Assembly: GCA_032718475.1 (NCBI GenBank)
Contig: JAUCBJ010000189.1
Span: 1-25,886 of the forward strand
Direction: 5' to 3'
DNA length: 25,886 nt
Source: Nemertoderma westbladi
Lineage: Eukaryota; Xenacoelomorpha; Nemertodermatida; Nemertodermatidae
Positions 9,281-18,844 of the stretch are shown one piece after another. The translations under genes were made by a program, and so were the position numbers. The notes beneath the pieces were generated by a model that did not search any database, was not told where the DNA came from, and was given only the letters and a program-made list of their open reading frames with translations. Each line of letters starts with the position of its first letter. Position 1 is the first letter of the stretch.

Positions 9281-9804
9281 TACTATAAAATCGCGCTTCC
9301 CACTTAACCTATTGTACTATAAAATCGCGCTTCCCACTTAACCTATTGTACTATAAAATCGCGCTTCCCACTTAACCTACTGTACTATAAAATCGCGCTT
9401 CCCACTTAACCTACTGTACTATAAAATCGCGCTTCCCACTTAACCTATTGTACTATAAAATCGCGCTTCCCACTTAACCTACTGTATTATAAAATCGCGC
9501 TTCCCACTTAACCTATTGTACTATAAAATCGCGCTTCCCACTTAACCTATTGTACTATAAAATCGCGCTTCCCACTTAACCTATTGTACTATAAAATCGC
9601 GCTTCCCACTTAACCTACTGTACTATAAAATCGCGCTTCCCACTTAACCTATTGTACTATAAAATCGCGCTTCCCACTTAACCTATTGTACTATAAAATC
9701 GCGCTTCCCACTTAACCTATTGTACTATAAAATCGCGCTTCCCACTTAACCTACTGTACTATAAAATCGCGCTTCCCACTTAACCTATTGTACTATAAAA
9801 TCGC
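9281..9804. repeat. 34-bp minisatellite, block 1
   Basis: About 15.4 copies of a 34-bp unit that contains TATAAAATCGCGC, CCCACTTAACC and a variable TAYTG. Copies are nearly identical; the common variant is CTATTG versus CTACTG. The block starts at the end of E1 and is broken at 9804 by the RLE-type element. Confidence 0.98.
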
Positions 9805-9806
9805 TA

Positions 9807-11240
9807 TTATACCCGACTAAGTGCTGCCTCACCGTCAAGCCGGAGAAGTTGGAGGAGGCAAAGGAGATTTTCGCGGACACCGGCGTTGCCATCGACACGG
9901 TGGGGAACAAACTCCTCGGCGGAGTAATCGGGACCGAGGAGTTCCAGCGCGAGTACACCGAGCGGAAGGTGGAGGAGTTCGCCGCCGACGTGGATCGCCT
10001 CGCCACCATCGCCGCAGTCGACCCGCACTGCGCGTACGCCGGCCTCGCCTTCGGTCTCTCCTGCCGGTGGCGGTTCTTGGCGCGCGTCGTCCCAGGGGCC
10101 ACGGATTCTTTTGGGAAGTTGGAGGAGGCCGTGGAACAGTGCCTCTGCCGGATCATTGACCGGCCGGCGGTATCGGCGACGGAACGCGAGTTGCTGTCGC
10201 TACCGGTTCGGGATGGGGGGCTGGGGATCCCGGTTCCCGAGGATCTACGACCCCAATACGAGAACTCCCGGAGGATCTGCGACCCGTTCATCTCCATGGA
10301 GGGTGAGTCAATGGTGACGATTAGGGAAGAGCAGACGCACGTAGAGAAGTTAGTTGCAGCCTCCTCCTCTGTTGTAGCGAAAGCTAAAAAGGAGGAGGTT
10401 TATGACAAATTAAGTAGTGAAATGCACAATTTGTGCGGACTAACTACTGAGAAAGGTGCGTCTGCCTGGCTAAATACCAAACCCTTAACGTTGCACGACA
10501 CTCACCTGTCCAAGGAAGAGTTCCGTGACGCAGTTTGTCTCCGGTACGGTTGGTCGCCAAGAAATCTTCCCTCTCGTTGTGTCTGTGGGTCGCGATTTTC
10601 TCCTTCCCACGTTCTGTCGTGTCCCACTGGGGGGTTCCCCTCAATCAGACACAACGAGATCCGCGATTTCGTCGCCGACTCCCTGACTGAGGTGGCCCAC
10701 AACGTGGCTGTCGAGCCGATGCTCCAGCCGCTGACGGGGGAGTCCTTCACTCTCCGGTCCACCTCGACGGACCAGCAGGCGAGACTCGACGTGTCGGTAA
10801 GCGGATTCTGGGGCAACCGCTTCCAGAAGATGTTTATCGACGTGTCGGTGTTCAACCCGCTGGCGGACACCAACGCAGCGATGTCGCTGGACGCCGCCCA
10901 CCTCCATCACGAGGCGAGGAAGATCCGGAGATACGAGGAGCGGATCCGTGAGGCTGAGCACTCAACCTTCACCCCCCTCATATTTTCCGCTTTCGGGGGC
11001 ATGGCGCCGGCTGCGAAGCAGTTTGTCAAGCGGCTGGCATTGAGGCTGTCGGAGAAACGACGGGTTCCCTACCCGGAGTCGGTAGCGTGGGTGCGGCGAC
11101 GCATCAACTTCGCCTTACTCCGGTCGTCCCTGATGTGCCTCCGTGGGTTTCGGTCGGCCGCTAGAAGACCGGTGCGGGCAGCGGTGGCGGACGCGTCCAT
11201 TGTGTGGGCGAACGCGGACTCGGACCCCGGGACGGCTTAG
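9807..11240 (+). pseudogene. C-terminal part of RLE-type retrotransposon reverse transcriptase
   Basis: About 477 codons without interruption, lacking the 5' part that would hold the reverse-transcriptase catalytic motifs. The frame enters from the truncation point, so there is no authentic start codon. It begins in the RT thumb region (KCCLTVK..., then LGGVIG and the LPVRDGGLGIP block). A zinc knuckle of the form CxC-x7-H-x3-C lies at 10578-10622, followed by RHN (10647-10655) and a PD-D-like pair: Asp in RLDVSV (10788) and Asp in FIDVSV (10839), 17 residues apart. Zinc knuckle, then RHN, then PD-D is the order in restriction-like endonucleases of R2/NeSL/Hero-type LINEs, although the Pro is replaced by Leu. 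The end (FALLRSSLMCLRGFRSA) matches a protein type widespread in aquatic invertebrates. The clade is not certain. Its GC-rich codon use contrasts with E1-E3. Confidence 0.8.
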
Positions 11241-11464
11241 AAGTTAGAGGTCTGGCAGGTTTGTTGGGTACTGGCAGTGGCAGAGTGGCAGACTGGTGAT
11301 GGGTACTGAACCAATTTGTATTGTTTGTATTGTTGCTAGGTAACAGTTTGAATCAGCTGGTGGTGGGTTATATTTGTACTTGTTTTGGTGCGTTTTTATA
11401 TTCGAATTATTGTTTGTTAATATTATAATATATGGAGGCTTTTGAGTAAAAAAAAAAAAAAAAA
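11241..11464 (+). other. 3' UTR and poly(A) of RLE-type element
   Basis: T- and G-rich 3' UTR after the TAG stop, ending in A17 directly against the array base TAAAATCG. No canonical AATAAA was seen just before the tail; TATTATAATATATGG is the nearest AT-rich stretch. Confidence 0.8.
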
Positions 11465-14012
11465 TAAAATCGCGCTTCCCACTTAACCTATTGTACTATA
11501 AAATCGCGCTTCCCACTTAACCTATTGTACTATAAAATCGCGCTTCCCACTTAACCTATTGTACTATAAAATCGCGCTTCCCACTTAACCTATTGTACTA
11601 TAAAATCGCGCTTCCCACTTAACCTATTGTACTATAAAATCGCGCTTCCCACTTAACCTACTGTACTATAAAATCGCGCTTCCCACTTAACCTACTGTAC
11701 TATAAAATCGCGCTTCCCACTTAACCTACTGTACTATAAAATCGCGCTTCCCACTTAACCTACTGTACTATAAAATCGCGCTTCCCACTTAACCTATTGT
11801 ACTATAAAATCGCGCTTCCCACTTAACCTACTGTACTATAAAATCGCGCTTCCCACTTAACCTATTGTACTACTAAATCGCGCTTCCCACTTAACCTATT
11901 GTACTATAAAATCGCGCTTCCCACTTAACCTACTGTACTACTAAATCGCGCTTCCCACTTAACCTATTGTACTATAAAATCGCGCTTCCCACTTAACCTA
12001 TTGTACTATAAAATCGCGCTTCCCACTTAACCTATTGTACTATAAAATCGCGCTTCCCACTTAACCTATTGTACTATAAAATCGCGCTTCCCACTTAACC
12101 TATTGTACTATAAAATCGCGCTTCCCACTTAACCTATTGTACTATAAAATCGCGCTTCCCACTTAACCTACTGTACTATAAAATCGCGCTTCCCACTTAA
12201 CCTACTGTACTACTAAATCGCGCTTCCCACTTAACCTACTGTACTATAAAATCGCACTTCCCACTTCACCTATTGTACTATAAAATCGCGCTTCCCACTT
12301 AACCTATTGTGCTATAAAATCGCGCTACCCACTTAACCTACTGTACTATAAAATCGCGCTTCCCACTTAACCTACTGTACTATAAAATCGCGCTTCCCAC
12401 TTAACCTACTGTACTATAAAATCGCGCTTCCCACTTAACCTACTGTACTATAAAATCGCGCTTCCCACTTAACCTACTGTACTATAAAATCGCGCTTCCC
12501 ACTTAACCTACTGTACTATAAAATCGCGCTTCCCACTTAACCTACTGTACTATAAAATCGCGCTTCCCACTTAACCTACTGTACTATAAAATCGCGCTTC
12601 CCACTTAACCTACTGTACTATAAAATCGCGCTTCCCACTTAACCTACTGTACTATAAAATCGCGCTTCCCACTTAACCTACTGTACTATAAAATCGCGCT
12701 TCCCACTTAACCTATTGTACTATAAAATCGCGCTACCCACTTAACCTACTGTACTATAAAATCGCGCTTCCCACTTAACCTACTGTACTATAAAATCGCG
12801 CTTCCCACTTAACCTATTGTACTATAAAATCGCGCTTCCCACTTAACCTATTGTACTATAAAATCGCGCTTCCCACTTAACCGATTGTACTATAAAATCG
12901 CGCTTCCCACTTAACCTATTGTACTATAAAATCGCGCTTCCCACTTAACCTATTGTACTATAAAATCGCGCTTCCCACTTAACCTATTGTACTATAAAAT
13001 CGCGCTTCCCACTTAACCTATTGTACTATAAAATCGCGCTTCCCACTTAACCTATTGTACTATAAAATCGCGCTTCCCACTTAACCTATTGTACTATAAA
13101 ATCGCGCTTCCCACTTAACCTATTGTACTATAAAATCGCGCTTCCCACTTAACCTATTGTACTATAAAATCGCGCTTCCCACTTAACCTATTGTACTATA
13201 AAATCGCGCTTCCCACTTAACCGATTGTACTATAAAATCGCGCTTCCCACTTAACCTATTGTACTATAAAATCGCGCTTCCCACTTAACCTACTGTACTA
13301 TAAAATCGCGCTTCCCACTTAACCTATTGTACTATAAAATCGCGCTTCCCACTTAACCTATTGTACTATAAAATCGCGCTTCCCACTTAACCGATTGTAC
13401 TATAAAATCGCGCTACCCACTTAACCTATTGTACTATAAAATCGCGCTTCCCACTTAACCTATTGTACTATAAAATCGCGCTTCCCACTTAACCTATTGT
13501 ACTATAAAATCGCGCTTCCCACTTAACCTATTGTACTATAAAATCGCGCTTCCCACTTAACCTATTGTACTATAAAATCGCGCTTCCCACTTAACCTATT
13601 GTACTATAAAATCGCGCTTCCCACTTAACCTATTGTACTATAAAATCGCGCTTCCCACTTAACCTATTGTACTATAAAATCGCGCTTCCCACTTAACCTA
13701 TTGTACTATAAAATCGCGCTTCCCACTTAACCTATTGTACTATAAAATCGCGCTTCCCACTTAACCGATTGTACTATAAAATCGCGCTTCCCACTTAACC
13801 TATTGTACTATAAAATCGCGCTTCCCACTTAACCTATTGTACTATAAAATCGCGCTTCCCACTTAACCTATTGTACTATAAAATCGCGCTTCCCACTTAA
13901 CCTATTGTACTATAAAATCGCGCTTCCCACTTAACCTATTGTACTATAAAATCCGCTTCCCACTTAACCTACTGTACTATAAAATCGCGCTTCCCACTTA
14001 ACCTATTGTACT
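11465..14012. repeat. 34-bp minisatellite, block 2
   Basis: About 75 copies of the same 34-bp unit, the largest block. Variants include ACTACTAAATCG in place of ACTATAAAATCG (copies at about 11870, 11938 and 12210), CCGATTG, GCTACCC, CTTCACC at about 12267, one CGCA for CGCG at about 12255, and a 2-bp loss (AATCCGC) at about 13950. It ends at TTGTACT, where E2 begins. Confidence 0.98.
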
Positions 14013-14396
14013 TCGAGTTTATTGCCAAAGAGAACGAGCATTAAAGCAGACACAGTACACAGTTTATAATACAATATAGAGCGCATGCAGGCGCATCATC
14101 CGGACAAGCCGGCATTTATTTGTGTTAATTTAAAAGGGAAGTACAAAATAAAATCAAATAGCAGAAGTATATAAAATAGCACTGTTAGTAAAATAATTGA
14201 TATGACATTTGAGAATAATTAAAACAGACTGCTACTACTAAGCCATTCATAATAAAAGAATAAAATCCGGATCATCTAAAAGAGCTATGCTCATAAGTTC
14301 AGGTAAAATTACTGATTGTATTCGGTTCATTAAAGACTCAATAATTACGAGTTATAGTTCGTACACGATAAATCAAAATAGGATACGATCCAGCAA
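14013..14396 (-). other. E2 3' UTR
   Basis: Non-coding sequence after the ORF2 stop. On the - strand it ends in GGCAATAAACTCGA, with an AATAAA very close to the end and no repeat tail. It contains a small CCGG-flanked hairpin (14100-14112) shared with E3. Confidence 0.7.
14100..14112 (-). promoter_or_regulatory. Possible 3' UTR stem-loop (E2)
   Basis: On the - strand this is CCGGCTTGTCCGG: a CCGG/CCGG stem with a five-base loop, preceded by AAATAAATG. E3 carries a near-identical motif at a similar place. Many LINEs of the L2/CR1 group use a 3' stem-loop for recognition by their reverse transcriptase; that role is inferred here. Confidence 0.45.
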
Positions 14397-15599
14397 TCAC
14401 GTCACCCTAACTTTATTTATCCAGTTAAAATATTGTTCTATCCTATGATGACGCATTTTGAAAGGCAACGACTGCGAATAGCACTGCAAAATAAAATCGC
14501 GGTCGGATTCCTCCGCCATTGTGAGTGCTGCAGGTTCTAAAAGCTTATATAGTGAGCATTTACTATATTTATAGCACAAAATTGAGCTCAAACTGGGGAT
14601 CGCATACTTTTGAGAACATTTTTCAAAAACTGAGCCCAGTCCTACATAAAGGTTATTTGTTGTCCCAGACAGGTTAGCCTGTAATGCGATACGCAGGATG
14701 GACTGTAATAAAACATTTGGGCACTTATTTACTCTGGTTAATGTTCCGACGCAAAGTTTATACATTTCCACACTAAAATCGTTGCATCCGAGTAATGCAA
14801 GGGTTACGTTGTTGCTTGAATAAGGACCCACGAAAAGTAAACCTCGCAGAGTCTTCCGGTAATAAGAGTCAAGTTCAGCGATTTCTTTTGAACATAGCGA
14901 ACCAATAAGATACCGCGATGAGTAGGATATGGTTGGTACAGCTATGGACCGCCACAGGTATCCCAGTGTGCTGCAATCGAGCCAGCGCGCATTCCACCCA
15001 TTTCGATGAAATAAATCCGACATTATGGCTATCGAGCGGATGCAATCCTGGAGGCTGTTGCGACGTGGATGTACAATGGGGAAGCCCAAAAAGGTCATGT
15101 CATCTGATCGTGGAACTAATGTTCCATTGATGCACATAAATGTAGGGACATTCTCACAAGAATAATCATTACCATAGCAGGACCACTTTGTTTTGCTCAT
15201 CTCAATCTCCAGTTTCACTTTATTCATTTCAATGCTGAAAATATCAGCGGCCAATGTCAGTTCGGTGACAGATGTTGCAGTGAGCAGTATATCATCAGCA
15301 TAAGCTATGATGCCCAGCCAAATGAGCCCAACGATGGACCCAAATCCGTTTAAGCTTAGAATATCCAGAACATCCTTCATATAAAGAAGAAACAGTAAAG
15401 GTGACAACAGTGACCCCTGCTTGACTCCACGTACCAGGTTGATCCCACAAACATCTATCTCGTCGGCAACCTTGAGAAAGGCACAAGTAGATTCATAATA
15501 CGCTAGTAGAACTAGGCAGATGTAAGGGTTTATTATCTCCTTTAGTTTACTGAACAGTAGAACAAAGTCGAGGCTACCAAATGCACCACAGAATGTTGC
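14397..15599 (-). pseudogene. E2 ORF2 remnant: reverse transcriptase from motif A onward
   Basis: About 400 codons in one open frame, homologous to E1 ORF2 from the RT palm to the C-terminus. It starts at the deletion junction with ATFCGAF, where E1 has DIQSAFD and E3 has DIAGAFD; the motif A Asp is absent, so the RT is dead at its active site. Motif B (GVKQGSLLSP) and motif C YADD (15291-15302) are intact. The thumb and tail follow, with YYRKTLRGLL and RIEQYF shared with E1 and E3. An ATG further upstream in this frame is only a shadow of ORF1. The frame differs from that of the fused ORF1 piece, so no fusion protein is expected. Confidence 0.88.
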
Positions 15600-16936
15600 T
15601 TTAGATCTGCAATGTGTAGAACAAAGTGATCTTTGTGACAATCAGGGAAGAATATAAGTGATGTGGTGCCAATGTTGCAAGAGGAGGCAATATACTTAAT
15701 GGCACTGGCAGTATCAAAGTTGTTCTGATGCAATTTACTGCACAAAGCGGTGTCAATACAGCCAATTCTGTTTCCACCTTGAACACCCAGTAATGAGAGG
15801 AAGGAGTCCACTACCGTTGTTGTTAATTTCTGACCAGGTTGGAAGTACCTCCAGTCAGGGTCACTTGGCTTTAAAAGCACCAGTCCTTTGCGAATGTTTG
15901 TATTAAAAATTGCGTCTTTCACACGTTCTTCGTCATAAGATAGTTCTAGATCAGGGTAGAATTTGTTATGTTCACCAGTAGTACCAGTACTGGGATTGTG
16001 ATGGTAACATCCAACATACTGAACATCATCAGAGTCTCCTTGCTTGGACTGGAGTACAGGTATTGGATTCATAGGATTGAATAATTTGGCACCAGGATCC
16101 AGCAAAGATTCCATGGGATCAGAGACTATCGCAGTGGTTTTTCTGAAGAAATCAGTGATCTTCCTGCTAGACTTACGGGGTTTCCAAGAGCCATCATCTT
16201 GTAAGTCCTCTATTAGAACCGAATTACAAGTAACTGAAGCAAATGGAGGGATTTGGGCGGGATCATTCGGGGAGTTTACCTCCGTCGCCTCAGGGATTAG
16301 AGTGGGATCCTCTGGGGAGCTTACCTCCGTCGCCACTGGGATTAGGGCGGGATACTCCGGGGAGATTACCTCTGTTGCCTCCGGGATTAGGGCGGGATTC
16401 TCCAGCGAGTTTAACTCCGTCACCTCCGGGATTAGTGTGGGATCCTCCGGGGAGTTTACCTCCATCACCTCCGGGATTAGGCCGTGATCTTCCAGGGAGT
16501 TAACCTCCGTCGCCTCCGGGATTAGGGCGGGATACTCCGGGGAGTTTACCTCTGTTGCCTGCGGGATTAGGGCGGGGTTCTCCAGCGAGTTTACCTCCGT
16601 CATCTCCGAGATTAGGGCGGGATCCTCCAGCGAGTTTACCTCCGTCGCCTCCGGGATTACGGCGGGATTCTCCGGCGAGTTTGCCTCCAGGATTAGGGTG
16701 GTATACTCTGGAGTGTTTACCTCCTTCGTCTCGGGAATGACAGCGGGGTCCACTAAGGAGTCGACCGGGACAACAGAATCCAGAGATACGACACCGTTAA
16801 TAATAAGCCGATCCGCACGGGTCAGTAGTTCAGCTCGGCGTCCAGTAGATGGTACTTCGTGTTTCGCTAAAAATGATTTAAGGCGTGCAGTGTTCATTTT
16901 CCGACACATCTCCATTGTTTCTTTGATTTCCGCCAT
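15600..16936 (-). pseudogene. E2 ORF1 remnant: SAP / repeat linker / PIP-like / truncated Ulp1 domain
   Basis: About 446 codons from ATG (16936) to the internal-deletion junction near 15600; the frame then runs out of register into RT sequence and stops at 15542. SAP-like segment at residues 15-46 (NTARLKSFLAKHEVPSTGRR), aligned with E1. A degenerate 15-residue repeat occupies about 60-230. KITDFF lies at 259-264. The Ulp1 domain starts normally (TTTVVDSFLSLLG, without the Trp of E1) and keeps His437 in DHFVLHIAD. It loses the Cys region to the deletion, so the protease is inactive. The matching domain order in E1 and E2 shows that the layout is ancestral to both families. Confidence 0.88.
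16246..16759 (-). repeat. Coding 45-bp repeat in E2 ORF1 linker
   Basis: Roughly ten degenerate copies of a 15-residue unit, consensus PALIPEATEVNSPEY, kept in frame. It occupies the same position (between SAP and KITDFF) as the Pro/Gln/Thr-rich stretch of E1. It also generates long spurious + strand ORFs. Confidence 0.9.
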
Positions 16937-17029
16937 CTTGAGCTTTCGCCTTTTTTTGTTAACAACTCAGTATAAATAAAATAAATCATTAAAAATAAAT
17001 TCATGCAGGTGTCTACTGCTGCAGTACCG

Positions 17030-18679
17030 GTACTATAAAATCGCGCTTCCCACTTAACCGATTGTACTATAAAATCGCGCTTCCCACTTAACCTATTGTA
17101 CTATAAAATCGCGCTTCCCACTTAACCTATTGTACTATAAAATCGCGCTTCCCACTTAACCTATTGTACTATAAAATCGCGCTTCCCACTTAACCGATTG
17201 TACTATAAAATCGCGCTTCCCACTTAACCTATTGTACTATAAAATCGCGCTTCACACTTAACCTATTGTACTATAAAATCGCGCTTCCCACTTAACCTAT
17301 TGTACTATAAAATCGCGCTTCCCACTTAACCTATTGTACTATAAAATCGCGCTTCCCACTTAACCTATTGTACTATAAAATCGCGCTTCCCACTTAACCA
17401 TTGTACTATAAAATCGCGCTTCCCACTTAACCTATTGTACTATAAAATCGCGCTTCCCACTTAACCTACTGTACTATAAAATCGCGCTTCCCACTTAACC
17501 TACTGTACTATAAAATCGCGCTTCCCACTTAACCATTGTACTATAAAATCGCGCTTCCCACTTAACCTATTGTACTATAAAATCGCGCTTCCCACTTAAC
17601 CTATTGTACTATAAAATCGCGCTTCCCACTTAACCTATTGTACTATAAAATCGCGCTTCCCACATAACCTATTGTACTATAAAATCGCGCTTCCCACTTA
17701 ACCTATTGTACTATAAAATCGCGCTTCCCACTTAACCTATTGTACTATAAAATCGCGCTTCCCACTTAACCTACTGTACTACTAAATCGCGCTTCCCACT
17801 TAACCTACTGTACTATAAAATCGCGCTTCCCACTTAACCGATTGTACTATAAAATCGCGCTTCCCACTTAACCTACTGTACTATAAAATCGCGCTTCCCA
17901 CTTAACCTATTGTACTATAAAATCGCGCTTCCCACTTAACCTACTGTACTATAAAATCGCGCTTCCCACTTAACCTATTGTACTATAAAATCGCGCTTCC
18001 CACTTAACCTATTGTACTATAAAATCGCGCTTCCCACTTAACCTATTGTACTATAAAATCGCGCTTCCCACTTAACCGATTGTACTATAAAATCGCGCTT
18101 CCCACTTAACCTACTGTACTACTAAATCGCGCTTCCCACTTCACCTATTGTACTATAAAATCGCGCTTCCCACTTAACCGATTGTACTATAAAATCGCGC
18201 TTCCCACTTAACCTATTGTACTATAAAATCGCGCTTCCCACTTAACCTATTGTACTATAAAATCGCGCTTCCCACTTAACCTATTGTACTATAAAATCGC
18301 GCTTCCCACTTAACCTATTGTACTATAAAATCGCGCTTCCCACTTAACCTATTGTACTATAAAATCGCGCTTCCCACTTAACCTACTGTACTATAAAATC
18401 GCGCTTCCCACTTAACCTACTGTACTATAAAATCGCGCTTCCCACTTAACCTACTGTACTACTAAATCGCGCTTCCCACTTCACCTATTGTACTATAAAA
18501 TCGCGCTTACCACTTAACCTACTGTACTATAAAATCGCGCTTCCCACTTAACCTACTGTACTATAAAATCGCGCTTCCCACTTAACCTACTGTACTATAA
18601 AATCGCGCTTCCCACTTAACCTACTGTACTACTAAATCGCGCTTCCCACTTAACCTACTGTACTATAAAATCGCGCTTC
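17030..18679. repeat. 34-bp minisatellite, block 3
   Basis: About 48.5 copies between E2 and E3. It includes two 33-bp copies with ACCATTG, several CCGATTG copies, and ACTACTAAATCG variants starting near 17779, 18119, 18459 and 18629, that is, at intervals of 340, 340 and 170 bp (10, 10 and 5 units). Two of these are followed by the same CTTCACC variant, which indicates block duplication within the array. Confidence 0.97.
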
Positions 18680-18701
18680 ATTTTTTCATTTCACAAGGTA
18701 C

Positions 18702-18716
18702 ACCGGTCAAGCCGGT
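18702..18716 (-). promoter_or_regulatory. Possible 3' UTR stem-loop (E3)
   Basis: On the - strand: ACCGGCTTGACCGGT, a 5-bp stem with loop CTTGA, preceded by ATAAAT, lying within 40 bases of the 3' end. It matches the E2 motif at 14100-14112. Confidence 0.5.
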
Positions 18717-18844
18717 ATTTATATTGAAGTAAAAAGTATATATTAATACTGAATAAAAACCGAACAAACTATACAAAATTAAAAATGTCATAAGGTTCAT
18801 AGGTTAATTATTGTAAATGGAGGAAAAATCTGTGCAAAAGATAA

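Larger units (their letters stand above)
9805..11464 (+). mobile_element. 5'-truncated RLE-type non-LTR retrotransposon with poly(A) tail
   Basis: A GC-rich insertion inside the 34-bp array. It opens in mid-frame of a reverse-transcriptase protein, runs to the stop at 11240, has a 207-bp 3' UTR, and ends in 17 As (11448-11464). The array bases TAAAATCGC occur on both sides (end of block 1 and start of block 2), a 9-bp target-site duplication that could be 10 bp because the flanking A is ambiguous. Poly(A) tail, duplication and 5' truncation together identify a typical target-primed insertion. Confidence 0.9.
14013..17029 (-). mobile_element. E2: internally deleted relative of E1
   Basis: A LINE on the - strand, inserted in the 34-bp array. 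In its own orientation it has a short leader (16937-17029), the ORF1 start with SAP and PIP-like motifs, a truncated Ulp1 domain, then an abrupt switch near 15600 into the ORF2 reverse transcriptase just before motif A, a C-terminus, and a 3' UTR (14013-14396). The rest of ORF1, the endonuclease and the front of the RT are missing. The array bases GTACT appear on both sides, a possible 5-bp duplication. It is related to E1 but clearly a different family. Confidence 0.88.

Noticed and set aside
16044-16740. Long + strand Gly/Ser/Pro-rich ORFs
   Set aside because: Antisense shadows of the 45-bp coding repeat in E2 ORF1.
9281-18679. Possible CRISPR array
   Set aside because: The 34-bp units are directly adjacent with no spacers, and the context is eukaryotic with spliced genes and LINEs.
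9281-18679. Possible telomeric repeat with telomere-specific LINEs
   Set aside because: The unit is not telomere-like and the array lies next to SF3B3 exons; insertion phases also differ among elements, unlike strict site-specific insertion.
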